Shown here: positions 25,350 through 34,034 of the stretch, piece after piece
How positions within the stretch are numbered: position 1 is the stretch's first letter
How the letters are laid out: every line of letters begins with the position of its first letter
NCBI GenBank assembly: GCA_036500965.1
Contig: DASYBC010000090.1
Span: forward strand, 27,289-91,288
DNA: 64,000 nucleotides
DNA from: AP-15 sp036500965
GTDB lineage: Bacteria > Pseudomonadota > Alphaproteobacteria > ATCC43930 > CGMCC-115725
Direction: 5' to 3'
The notes under the pieces: model-generated
What the model was told of the DNA's origin: nothing
Seen by the model: the letters and a program-made list of their open reading frames with translations, nothing else
The model's database searches: none
Translations under genes and position numbers: made by a program

Positions 25350-26456
25350 ATGCGCATCGCGTTTTACGCGCCGCTGAAATCGCCCGATCATCCGGTGCCG
25401 TCGGGGGATCGGCGGATGGCGCAGCTGTTCCTCGCGGCGTTGCGGCACGCCGGGCACGCGCCGGTGCTGGCCTCGCGTTTTCGCAGCTTCGAGGGGCTCG
25501 GAGACCCGCAGCGCCAGATGCGGCTCGCCGCTGTCGGGCAGGCCCTCGCCGAGCGCTTGCTGCGCCGTTTCCGTACGGCTCCCGAGACCGCCCCTGGGCT
25601 GTGGTTCACCTACCATATTCAGCACAAGTCGCCCGATTGGCTGGGGCCGCGCGTCGCCGGCGCGCTCGGCATTCCCTATGTTGTCGCCGAGGCCTCGTTT
25701 GCCCCCAAGCAGGTGGGCGGCCCTTGGGATGCCGGCCACCACGCCGCCGCGGACGCAATCCGCGGGGCCGCCGCGGTGATCGGGCTTAATCCGGCCGATC
25801 GCGATTGCGTGCTGCCGCTGCTCGCCGAGCCCTCACGATGGGTCGCGGTCAAGCCGTTTCTCGACGCCGGGTGCTACCGGCCGCGGCCGCGGGGCGGACG
25901 CGCGCCGCCGCTGCTGATCGCGGTGGCGATGATGCGGCACGGCGACAAGCTCGCCTCATACCGGCTTCTCGCGGAAGCCTTGATCCGGCTGAATGATCTC
26001 GATTGGTCGCTGGCGGTAGTCGGCGACGGCGCCGCCCGGCCCGAGGTCGCGCATGCGCTCGCAGCCCTCGATCGGCGAGTTTGCTGGAAAGGCGCGCTCG
26101 GACCCGCAGCGCTCGCCCGAGAGCTCGCCGCCGCCGACATCTGCGTCTGGCCGGCGATCAACGAAGCCTATGGCATGGCCTTGCTCGAAGCGCAGGCGAG
26201 CGGCCTGCCGGTGGTTGCCGGCGCCAGCGGCGGCGTCGGCGAGATCGTCGCGTCGGGGGTGACCGGGCTGCTCGTGCCGTTGGGCGACGCGGCGGCCTTC
26301 GCCGCAGCGGTGCGACGACTGATCCTCGACCCTGACCTGCGTGCCCGCTTTGCCGCGGCGGCGCGGCAGCGCGTCCTCGCCGAGCACGATCTTCCGACCG
26401 CGTCGGCTCGGCTCGGCGCGGCGATCGACGCGCTGCGGCTGGCCGATGCGGCGTAG
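25350..26456 (+). CDS. Glycosyltransferase family 4 protein
   Basis: A 368-residue GT-B enzyme that starts MRIAFYAPLKSPDHPVPSGDRRMAQ, where the GD-R element follows the family's glycine-rich N-terminal loop. The donor-binding motif is INEAYGMALLEAQASGLPVV (EX7E) near residue 270, followed by GEIVASGVTGLLVPLGD. It is the third gene of the array, beginning 13 bases after the previous stop. The sugar and acceptor are unknown. Confidence 0.87.
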   Translation: MRIAFYAPLKSPDHPVPSGDRRMAQLFLAALRHAGHAPVLASRFRSFEGLGDPQRQMRLAAVGQALAERLLRRFRTAPETAPGLWFTYHIQHKSPDWLGPRVAGALGIPYVVAEASFAPKQVGGPWDAGHHAAADAIRGAAAVIGLNPADRDCVLPLLAEPSRWVAVKPFLDAGCYRPRPRGGRAPPLLIAVAMMRHGDKLASYRLLAEALIRLNDLDWSLAVVGDGAARPEVAHALAALDRRVCWKGALGPAALARELAAADICVWPAINEAYGMALLEAQASGLPVVAGASGGVGEIVASGVTGLLVPLGDAAAFAAAVRRLILDPDLRARFAAAARQRVLAEHDLPTASARLGAAIDALRLADAA

Positions 26457-26486
26457 CGCAAGCCCGAACGCGCCGATTGGGGTCTC

Positions 26487-27677
26487 GTGACCGGCTCCGT
26501 CCTCTTTTATGTCCAGCATTTGCTCGGCATCGGGCATCTGCGGCGGGCGCTCCACCTGGTCGATGGATTGGCCGCCGAAGGGCTCGCGGTGACCTTGGTC
26601 TCGGGCGGCGAGAAGCTGCCCGATCTCGCTCCGAGCGCGGCCGCGCGCCTGGTTCAGCTGCCGCCGATCCGGGCGCGCGACGCCGGCTTCACCGACCTCG
26701 TCGATGGCGACGGCCGGCCGATCGACGATGCGCTGCGGACGCGCCGCCGCGAAACGTTGCTCGCCGCCTTTGCTGCGGCCGAGCCGGACGCGGTCATCAT
26801 CGAGGCGTTTCCGTTCGGCCGGCGCGCCTTCCGTTTCGAGCTCGACCCGCTGCTCGCCGCCGCGCGCGCCCGCCCAAAACGGCCGCTGGTGCTGTGCTCG
26901 CTGCGCGACATCGTGGTGGCGCCGCAGGATCGCGCGCGCCGGCAGGCGATCATCGCCCGCGTGCGCAACGATTTCGATGCGGTTCTGGTGCACGGCGACC
27001 CCGGCTTGATCACGCTCGACCAGAGCTTTCCCGAAGCGTCCGAAATCGCCGACCGGCTCGTCTATACGGGCTATGTTGCGGCGCCGATCGAACCCTCCGG
27101 CGCGAACGACACGGTAGGCGCCGGGGCCGGCGAAATCCTGGTCTCGGCCGGAGGCGGAGCGGTCGGCGGCGCCCTGTTGGCCACCGCGCTCGAGGCGCGG
27201 CGGCGCGGCTGTCTCGCGGATCTTGGTTGGCGGCTGCTGACCGGGCCGAACCTGTCCGCCGCGGAATTTTCGGCGCTGACGGAGAGACTCCCCGAACGGG
27301 TTCGGCTCGAACGTTACCGGCGCGATTTTCCGCAGTTGCTGCAACGCTGCCGGGTCTCGGTCAGCCAGGCCGGCTACAACACCGTGCTCGACGTGCTCGC
27401 AGCCCGTGCGGCCGCCGTCCTGGTGCCGTTCGCCGAGCTGCGGGAGAGCGAGCAGACCCTGCGGGCGGAGCGGCTGGCGGCGCTCGGAGCGGCTGAAATG
27501 CTGAGTTCGGGGGAGCTGTCGCCAGACCGGCTCGCCGCGGCGATCGAGCGCGCGGCCCGGCGCCCGCCGGCGGCGCTCGCGATCGATACGGGGGGTGCGC
27601 GCCGCAGCGCGCGGCTGGTCGCCGCCATGATTCGCGAGGGCGCCCATGCTGCAGCAGGGCGATTGAGGATTTCGTAG
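26487..27677 (+). CDS. Glycosyltransferase-like protein (GT-B), paralogue of the first array member
   Basis: A 396-residue protein with the same architecture as the product of 22810-24036: SVLFYVQHLLGIGHLRRALHLVDGL at the N-terminus, LVLCSLRDIVVAP in the middle, and a MurG-like donor region CRVSVSQAGYNTVLDVLAARAAAVLVPF near residue 290. Start is GTG. Duplication of this type within one array suggests two related transfer steps on the same glycan. The last residues run into a 28-base gap before the deacetylase. Confidence 0.8.
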   Translation: MTGSVLFYVQHLLGIGHLRRALHLVDGLAAEGLAVTLVSGGEKLPDLAPSAAARLVQLPPIRARDAGFTDLVDGDGRPIDDALRTRRRETLLAAFAAAEPDAVIIEAFPFGRRAFRFELDPLLAAARARPKRPLVLCSLRDIVVAPQDRARRQAIIARVRNDFDAVLVHGDPGLITLDQSFPEASEIADRLVYTGYVAAPIEPSGANDTVGAGAGEILVSAGGGAVGGALLATALEARRRGCLADLGWRLLTGPNLSAAEFSALTERLPERVRLERYRRDFPQLLQRCRVSVSQAGYNTVLDVLAARAAAVLVPFAELRESEQTLRAERLAALGAAEMLSSGELSPDRLAAAIERAARRPPAALAIDTGGARRSARLVAAMIREGAHAAAGRLRIS

Positions 27678-27705
27678 TGTCGCCGGGTGACTATACGTTC
27701 GGCAA

Positions 27706-28560
27706 ATGCTAAGTCTCTCTCAACCCTCCCCGGTCGCGACGGCGCGATGGTCCGACCTGCAAGACGAGCTCGACCTCTGGGGAGGTGAAGGGAGGATCGC
27801 TACCTTGTGGTGGCGCGACGACGACGCGGCGGCACCAAGCGGGCGCCTCGACCGCCTGCTCGAAATCGCCGGCGACGTTCCGGTGGCCCTTGCGGTCATT
27901 CCGGCAGAAGCGGAGCTTGGCCTGCCCGCGCGCCTCGGCGCCGCCGCCAGCCGACTGGGGGCATTCCTGCCGGTCACCGTGCTGCAGCATGGCTGGCGCC
28001 ACGCAAATCATGCCCCCGGGCCGAAGAAAAGCGAATTTCCGGCGGAACGCCCCGATACCTCGGTGGCCGGGGAGCTCGCTGCCGGACGGGCGCGGCTTGC
28101 GGCGCTGTTCGGGGCCCGCGCGCTGTCGGTTCTGGCGCCGCCGTGGAACCGCCTCGATCGGCGCTTTCTGCCGCTGCTGGCGGGCTGTGGGATCAGGGCG
28201 GTCTCGCGGCTCGGAGCGCGGCGCGCGGCATGGCCGTCGCCAGGCGTGTTCGAGGCCAATGTTCATGTCGATCTCGTCGCCTGGAAGGCTGGCCGCGGCT
28301 TTATCGGCGAGGGTGCGGCGCTCGCCGGTCTCCTCGGGCATTTGCGGGCCCGCCGCACCGGTGCCGCGGATGGCAGCGAGCCGAGCGGCATCCTGACCCA
28401 TCACCTGGTGCAGGACGAAGCCGCCGGCACCTTTCTCGGCCGGCTGATCGGGCTGGCCGCCGGCCATCCCGCGGTCCGCTGGCTCGCCGGCGGCGAGGTG
28501 TTTTCCCCCGCCCTCGGGCCGCCCGAGGCCAGCGGCGCGGCGCTCGAGGCCCGGCCATGA
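27706..28560 (+). CDS. Polysaccharide deacetylase (NodB-like) family protein
   Basis: A 284-residue protein with the catalytic pattern of carbohydrate esterase family 4. The Asp-Asp metal/base motif appears as WWRDDDAAAPSG near residue 37, the metal-binding histidines as LQHGWRHANH near residue 93, and an arginine/proline motif as LAPPWNR near residue 143, with a later LTHHLVQDE. It has no signal peptide, so it would act in the cytoplasm on a nascent glycan or its precursor. Its position after four glycosyltransferases supports that. The stop overlaps the next gene's ATG. Confidence 0.82.
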   Translation: MLSLSQPSPVATARWSDLQDELDLWGGEGRIATLWWRDDDAAAPSGRLDRLLEIAGDVPVALAVIPAEAELGLPARLGAAASRLGAFLPVTVLQHGWRHANHAPGPKKSEFPAERPDTSVAGELAAGRARLAALFGARALSVLAPPWNRLDRRFLPLLAGCGIRAVSRLGARRAAWPSPGVFEANVHVDLVAWKAGRGFIGEGAALAGLLGHLRARRTGAADGSEPSGILTHHLVQDEAAGTFLGRLIGLAAGHPAVRWLAGGEVFSPALGPPEASGAALEARP

Positions 28561-29075
28561 CCCGGCACGCCTATCCGGGGGCGGCGATGGTGGGCGATTA
28601 TCTGCGCGCCGCCGCCGGCCTGCTGCCGACCGCCGCGATCCTCGTGCTGGCGCCGCTCGGCGCCGTCGGCGCCGCGATCCTCGGCGGCCTCGCGGCCCTG
28701 TTCTTGGTGTTTGGCCTGCGCACCGCGCTGCGTCACCGCACCTCGATCGAAATGACCGAAACCGGGCTGTCGGCCGCTAGCCCGCTCAGGGTCACGATCC
28801 TCTGGACCGAGCTCGACCGGATCAAGCTCGCTTATTATTCGACCCGGCGCGACCGCCGCGACGGGTGGATGCAGCTCGAGCTGCGGGCCGGCGCCTCGGT
28901 GCTGCGCCTCGACAGCCGCATCGACGGGTTTGCCGAGCTGGCCCGGCGGGCGGCAATGGCGGCGGGCGCGCGCCGCCTGGCGCTGAGCCCGGCGACGGCG
29001 GCCAATCTCGAGGCGCTCGGCATCGAGGCCCCGGCGTTTCCGCTGGCCGAGGCAACGGGCGGAGCGATGGCGTGA
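28557..29075 (+). CDS. Small membrane protein linking the glycan genes to the ABC transporter
   Basis: A 172-residue protein with two hydrophobic segments near the N-terminus (AAAGLLPTAAILVLAPLGA and AAILGGLAALFLVFGLRTAL). A compact beta-rich soluble part follows (TSIEMTETGLSAASPLRVTILWTEL and LELRAGASVLRLDSRIDGF), resembling a bacterial PH-like domain. The function is unknown. It overlaps both neighbours by four bases (ATGA with the deacetylase, GTGA with the ABC ATPase), so it is translationally coupled to both and is the physical bridge between two otherwise unrelated gene sets. Confidence 0.7.
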   Translation: MTRHAYPGAAMVGDYLRAAAGLLPTAAILVLAPLGAVGAAILGGLAALFLVFGLRTALRHRTSIEMTETGLSAASPLRVTILWTELDRIKLAYYSTRRDRRDGWMQLELRAGASVLRLDSRIDGFAELARRAAMAAGARRLALSPATAANLEALGIEAPAFPLAEATGGAMA

Positions 29076-30970
29076 GCGATCTCTTGAGGGTCCGTGATCT
29101 GCATGTGCGCTTTGCCGCGCCGGGCGGGTCGATCCGCGCCGTCTCCGGCGCGTCGTTTCGGGTACGCCCAAACTCGACGGTGGCCCTGGTCGGCGAATCC
29201 GGCTCCGGAAAATCGGTCGTCAGCCAGGCGATCATGCGCATCCTGCCGCGCAGCGGCCAGATCGCCCGGGGTGAGATCCTGTTCGCCGATCCGCGCGGCG
29301 ACGGCACGCCGGTCGATCTGGTCAAATTGCCGAGGGACAGCGCGGCGATGCGGGCGATCCGCGGCGGCCGCATCTCGATCATTTTTCAGGAGCCGATGAC
29401 CTCGCTGTCGCCGCTGCACACGATCGGCGATCAGGTCGGCGAGGCGTTGCGGCTGCACCGCCCGGTCGGCGCCGTCGAGACCGCCGAACTGACGCGCGAA
29501 ACCCTGCGTCTCGTCGGCTTCCCCGATCCGGGGCGGGCGCTGCGCAGCTATCCGTTCGAGCTGTCGGGCGGGTTGCGGCAACGCGCGATGATCGCAATGG
29601 CGCTGGTCTGCCGCCCGGCATTGCTGATTGCCGACGAGCCGACGACGGCGCTCGACGTGACCATCCAGGCGCAAATCTTGAAGCTGGTGCTGGAGCTGCA
29701 GCACGAGCTCGGGATGGCGGTGCTGCTGATCACCCACGATCTCGGCGTGGTCGCCAACGTCGCCGAGGAAATCGTTGTCATGTACCGCGGCGAGGTGGTC
29801 GAGAGCGGCACCCTCGAGGATATTTTCCGGCATCCCGAGCATCCCTACCTGCGCGCGCTGCTGCGGGCGGTGCCGCGCTTTGACATGCAGCCGGGCGAGC
29901 GCCTGGTGCCGATCCGCGAGGTGGCGGCAGGCGATGCGCCGCATCTGATGGCCGAAAAGGTCGCGTGGCCGCCGGGGCCCTCGGCGCCGCTGCTCGAATG
30001 CGCCGGCATGCACAAGAGCTATTCGATCCGCAAGGGCGGCTGGTTCGCCAGCGCCGCGGCGCGGGTCGTTGCGGTCGACGATGTCAGCCTAAAGATCGAG
30101 CGCGGCGAATGCCTCGGGCTGGTTGGCGAAAGCGGCTGCGGCAAGACCACGTTGAGCAAGCTGCTGCTGCGTGCGGTCAGCCCCGACGCCGGCTCGATCG
30201 CGTTTAACGACCACGGCCGGCTGATCGACGTGCTGGCGCTCGACAGCGACGGCCTGAAGCGGTTTCGCCGCCAGGTGCAGTTCATCTTTCAGGACCCGTT
30301 CGGCTCGTTGAACCCGCGCATGACGGTGTTCGACATCATCGAGGAGCCGCTGGCGATCCACGGCATCGGCGACGCGCGCTCGCGGCGCGAGATGGTTGAC
30401 GAGCTGGTCGGCCTGGTCGGGCTCGACCGCCGGCACCTGCGGCGCTATCCGCACAGCTTCTCCGGCGGTCAGCGGCAACGTATCGGCATCGCCCGGGCCC
30501 TGGCGCTGCGCCCCGATCTGGTGATCTGCGACGAGCCGACCTCGGCGCTCGACGTGTCGATCCAAGCACAGATCCTGAACCTTTTGATGGACCTCAAGCA
30601 AAAGCTCGGGCTGACCTACCTGTTCATTTCCCACAATCTGGCGGTGGTCGATTACATCGCCGACCGGATCGCGGTGATGTGCGCCGGCCGCATCGTCGAG
30701 ATTGCCGACCGGGCGACCTTGTTCCGCCGGCCGGTGCACCCCTATACGCAGGCGCTGTTGGCCGCGGTGCCGGCCCCCGATCTGGCCCATCCGCTCGATT
30801 TCGCCCAGCTGATGGAAGACCGCGCTTCCAACCCCGCAGCCTGGCCCGAACCGTTCCGCCGCGAGCCGGCGAACCCGCCGCGGCTGATCGAGGTCGCCCC
30901 CGGTCATGCCGTCGAGGCGCGGGCATTGCCGGCCCTGCCGGCCCTGGCCGGCGGCTTGGCCCGGGCGTGA
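29072..30970 (+). CDS. Fused dual ATP-binding protein of a peptide-type ABC importer
   Basis: A 632-residue protein containing two complete ABC ATPase domains, equivalent to DppD and DppF in one chain. Domain 1: Walker A GESGSGKS near residue 40, ABC signature LSGGLRQRAMIAMAL, Walker B LLIADEPTTALDV. Domain 2: Walker A GESGCGKTT near residue 352, signature FSGGQRQRIGIARAL, Walker B LVICDEPTSALDV. Each is followed by the oligopeptide-type C-terminal cap with cysteine-poor HPYLRALLRAVP and HPYTQALLAAVP. Start is GTG, overlapping the upstream stop. It powers the permeases encoded at 33.0-35.2 kb. Confidence 0.93.
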   Translation: MSDLLRVRDLHVRFAAPGGSIRAVSGASFRVRPNSTVALVGESGSGKSVVSQAIMRILPRSGQIARGEILFADPRGDGTPVDLVKLPRDSAAMRAIRGGRISIIFQEPMTSLSPLHTIGDQVGEALRLHRPVGAVETAELTRETLRLVGFPDPGRALRSYPFELSGGLRQRAMIAMALVCRPALLIADEPTTALDVTIQAQILKLVLELQHELGMAVLLITHDLGVVANVAEEIVVMYRGEVVESGTLEDIFRHPEHPYLRALLRAVPRFDMQPGERLVPIREVAAGDAPHLMAEKVAWPPGPSAPLLECAGMHKSYSIRKGGWFASAAARVVAVDDVSLKIERGECLGLVGESGCGKTTLSKLLLRAVSPDAGSIAFNDHGRLIDVLALDSDGLKRFRRQVQFIFQDPFGSLNPRMTVFDIIEEPLAIHGIGDARSRREMVDELVGLVGLDRRHLRRYPHSFSGGQRQRIGIARALALRPDLVICDEPTSALDVSIQAQILNLLMDLKQKLGLTYLFISHNLAVVDYIADRIAVMCAGRIVEIADRATLFRRPVHPYTQALLAAVPAPDLAHPLDFAQLMEDRASNPAAWPEPFRREPANPPRLIEVAPGHAVEARALPALPALAGGLARA

Positions 30971-30986
30971 AGAGGCGAGCGCCCCG

Positions 30987-32984
30987 ATGAGGCGGGACTG
31001 GCCGGGACCGAGCGGCTGGGTTCGGCGATATCGCCGCTGGCTTGTCCTTGCGCTGGCGTGGGCGGCGCTGCTGGCGCCGGCAGCGCGCCCGGCGCTCGCC
31101 GACCGGCCGGCGCTGGTCGAGACGCCGTTCTTTGCGCCGGCGGTGGCGAGCGGGGCGCTGCCAAAGATCGAGGACCGGGTCCCGGCCGACCCGGTTGTGG
31201 TCGACACGAGCGGAACGCCCGGCGGCACGTTGCGCATGCTGATGGCCCACCCCAAGGACACCCGCATGATGACGGTCTACGGCTATGCGCGGCTGGTGGG
31301 CTACACCCCGGCGCTCAAGATCGAGCCCGATATCTTAGCGTCGATCGATGTCGAAGCCGGCCGGGTGTTCACCCTGCATTTGCGCAAGGGCATGAAGTGG
31401 TCGGACGGGCAGCCCTTTACCGCGGAGGATTTCCGCTATTGGTTCGAGGATGTGGCGGAGGACCCCAAGCTGTCGCCCTCGGGGTTGCCGATCGAGCTCT
31501 TGCCGGAGGGTCAGCCGCCGCGCTTCGAAGTCCTCGACGACACCACGGTCCGTTACAGCTGGCCGGAGCCGAACCCGCTGTTCATCCCGGCTCTAGCCAG
31601 GGCCGACCCGCTGTTTATCTATTGCCCGGCTCACTATTTGAAACAGTTTAACAAGAAATACGCTAACAAGGCCAAGCTCGCCGCCCTCGCAAAAAAGATG
31701 CGCGTGCATGGCTGGGCTGCGCTGCACAACCGCATGAGCGCGATGTATCGGGACGACAATCCCGATCTGCCAACCCTCGAGCCGTGGGTTCTGCAAAACA
31801 AGCCCCCGGCACAGCGATTGATATTCGAACGGAACCCCTATTATTACCGCGTCGACGCGGCCGGGCACCAGCTGCCATATATCGACCGCGTGATCCTGTC
31901 GCTGGCCGACAGCAGGATCATCCCGGCCAAGACCGCCGCCGGCGAAAGCGATTTGCAAGCCCGCTATTTGAGCTTCGACGACTATACGTTTCTGCGGCGC
32001 AACGAGGAGCGCGAGCATCTGAAGGTGCATCTGTGGCGAACCGGGCCGGGCAGCCAGTTCGCGCTTTATCCCAACCTCAACGTCGACGACCCGGTGTGGC
32101 GCGGTCTGCTGCGCGACGTGCGCTTTCGCCGGGCCCTGTCGCTCGCCATCAACCGCCACGAGCTGAACCAGGTGCTCTATTTCGGCTTGGCGATCGAAGG
32201 CCAGAACACGGTGTTGCCGCAGAGCCCGCTGTACAAGCCCGCCTATCGCACGGCCTGGGCAAAATACGATCTGGGCGAAGCCAACCGTCTGCTCGATCTG
32301 ATCGGCTTGACCAAGCGCAATAGCGATGACGTGCGCCTGCTGCCCGATGGCCGGCCGATGGAAATCGTCGTGGAGGATTCGGGCGAATGGCCGGAGATGT
32401 CCGATGTCCTCGAGCTGATCCGCGATTCCTGGCGCCATATCGGGGTCAGCCTGTTCGCCAAGCCGCTGCAGCTCACCCTGTTCCGCCGCCGGGTCTTTTC
32501 CGGGCAAACCCTGATGTCGATCGACAAGGGGGTCGATGACGGGTTGCCAAGCGCGTCGTCCTCGCCCTGGGAGTTCGCGCCGACCAGCCAAGAGCAGCTC
32601 GAATGGCCGAAATGGGGACAGTATTACGAGACCAAAGGGATGGCCGGCCACCCGCCCGATCTGCCGTCCGCGGTGCAGCTGCGGGACCTCTACAACGACT
32701 GGCTCGGCACCGCCTCGCTGCAAAAGCACACGGAAATCTGGAGCCAGATTCTTGAGATCTGGGCCCAGCAGGTGTTTTCGATCGGGACCGTCTCCGGGGT
32801 GCTGCAACCGGTGGTCGTCAGCGACAATCTGCGCAATGTTCCCGAGAAGGGCATCTACAACTGGGATCCCGGCGCCTTTTTCGGGATGTACAAACCGGAT
32901 CATTTCTGGTTTGGCCCAACGCCGGCGGCGAAATCGGCATCCGCCGCGCCGAGCGCGCCGGCGCTGCCCCAAGCAACCCCATGA
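30987..32984 (+). CDS. ABC transporter substrate-binding protein, family 5 (peptide/nickel/oligosaccharide type)
   Basis: A 665-residue periplasmic binding protein with an N-terminal signal (RRYRRWLVLALAWAALLAPAARPALA). The family 5 core includes GGTLRMLMAHP, then FTLHLRKGMKWSDGQPFTAEDFRYW and FRRALSLAINRHELNQVLYFG, with the usual WDPGAFFGMYKPDHFWF-like end. It is longer than DppA/OppA (about 530), in line with a subgroup that carries larger substrates or plant-derived compounds. The substrate is not predictable. It is placed between the ATPase and permease genes. Confidence 0.88.
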   Translation: MRRDWPGPSGWVRRYRRWLVLALAWAALLAPAARPALADRPALVETPFFAPAVASGALPKIEDRVPADPVVVDTSGTPGGTLRMLMAHPKDTRMMTVYGYARLVGYTPALKIEPDILASIDVEAGRVFTLHLRKGMKWSDGQPFTAEDFRYWFEDVAEDPKLSPSGLPIELLPEGQPPRFEVLDDTTVRYSWPEPNPLFIPALARADPLFIYCPAHYLKQFNKKYANKAKLAALAKKMRVHGWAALHNRMSAMYRDDNPDLPTLEPWVLQNKPPAQRLIFERNPYYYRVDAAGHQLPYIDRVILSLADSRIIPAKTAAGESDLQARYLSFDDYTFLRRNEEREHLKVHLWRTGPGSQFALYPNLNVDDPVWRGLLRDVRFRRALSLAINRHELNQVLYFGLAIEGQNTVLPQSPLYKPAYRTAWAKYDLGEANRLLDLIGLTKRNSDDVRLLPDGRPMEIVVEDSGEWPEMSDVLELIRDSWRHIGVSLFAKPLQLTLFRRRVFSGQTLMSIDKGVDDGLPSASSSPWEFAPTSQEQLEWPKWGQYYETKGMAGHPPDLPSAVQLRDLYNDWLGTASLQKHTEIWSQILEIWAQQVFSIGTVSGVLQPVVVSDNLRNVPEKGIYNWDPGAFFGMYKPDHFWFGPTPAAKSASAAPSAPALPQATP

Positions 32985-33035
32985 TCAAACGCCGGCCACG
33001 CGCCGCTCGCGTTTGGTGCTGACGGAACCGGCCCT

Positions 33036-34034
33036 ATGCTGAGCTACATCATCCATCGCCTGCTGATCATGGTGCCGACCTTGATCGCGATCAGCATTGT
33101 CATCTTCACCATCATCAACCTGCCGCCGGGCAACTATTTCACCACCTATGTCGCCGAGCTGCAGAGCTCGGGCGAGACGGCCGATCTCGCCAAGGTCAAA
33201 TTTCTCGAAAGCGAGTACGGCTTCGATCGCCCGCTGTGGCAGCAATACCTCTATTGGGCCGGCGGCCTGCTCCATGGCGATATGGGGTATTCGTTCTCCT
33301 ACGACCTGCCGGTCAACAAGGTGGTTGGCGATCGCATGCTGTTGACCGCAATTGTATCGATTACCACGATCATCTTTACCTATCTGGTGGCGTTTCCGAT
33401 CGGGGTCTATTCAGCAACGCACCAATACAGCTGGAGCGACCATTTTCTGACCCTGCTCGGGTTCCTCGGGCTGGCGACGCCGAGCTTCCTGTTGGCGCTG
33501 GTGCTGCTCTATTTGGCGAATGCCTATCTCGGAATTTCGATCGGCGGGCTGATGGACCCGAAATATGCCGATCAGCCATGGGGCTGGGGCAAGCTCGTCT
33601 CGCTGCTCGCCCATCTCTGGATCCCGGTCATCGTCATTGGCTCGGCCGGAACCGCGGCGATGATCCGCCGGCTGCGCGCCAACCTGCTCGACGAGCTGCA
33701 AAAGCAATATGTCGTGACGGCGCGCGCCAAGGGGCTTCATCCGTTCAAGGCGCTGTTTAAATACCCATTGCGCATGGCGCTGAACCCGTTCATTTCCGAC
33801 ATCGGGTCGCTGCTCCCACAGGTGATCTCGGGGGCCGCGATCGTGTCGATCGTCCTGTCGCTGCCGACCACCGGGCCAATGCTGCTCGAATCGTTGCGCA
33901 GCCAGGATATGTACCTCGCCGGCTCGTTTCTGATGTTCATATCGACCCTGACCGTGATCGGAGTCTTCGTCTCCGACTTGGCGCTGGCGCTGCTCGACCC
34001 GCGGATCCGGCTGCAGGCGGGGCGGCGCCAATGA
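33036..34034 (+). CDS. ABC transporter permease, DppB/OppB-like
   Basis: A 332-residue inner-membrane subunit with about six transmembrane segments and the binding-protein-dependent transport signature (RRLRANLLDELQKQYVVTARAKGL, the EAA-type coupling helix, near residue 210). The N-terminus MLSYIIHRLLIMVPTLIAISIVIF is standard for this subfamily. It pairs with the following permease, whose ATG overlaps this stop (ATGA). Confidence 0.92.
   Translation: MLSYIIHRLLIMVPTLIAISIVIFTIINLPPGNYFTTYVAELQSSGETADLAKVKFLESEYGFDRPLWQQYLYWAGGLLHGDMGYSFSYDLPVNKVVGDRMLLTAIVSITTIIFTYLVAFPIGVYSATHQYSWSDHFLTLLGFLGLATPSFLLALVLLYLANAYLGISIGGLMDPKYADQPWGWGKLVSLLAHLWIPVIVIGSAGTAAMIRRLRANLLDELQKQYVVTARAKGLHPFKALFKYPLRMALNPFISDIGSLLPQVISGAAIVSIVLSLPTTGPMLLESLRSQDMYLAGSFLMFISTLTVIGVFVSDLALALLDPRIRLQAGRRQ

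Noticed and set aside
29072..30970. Two separate ATPase genes joined by a sequencing error
   Set aside because: The frame is continuous, and fused DppD-DppF-type proteins are known, so a single fused gene is the simpler reading.
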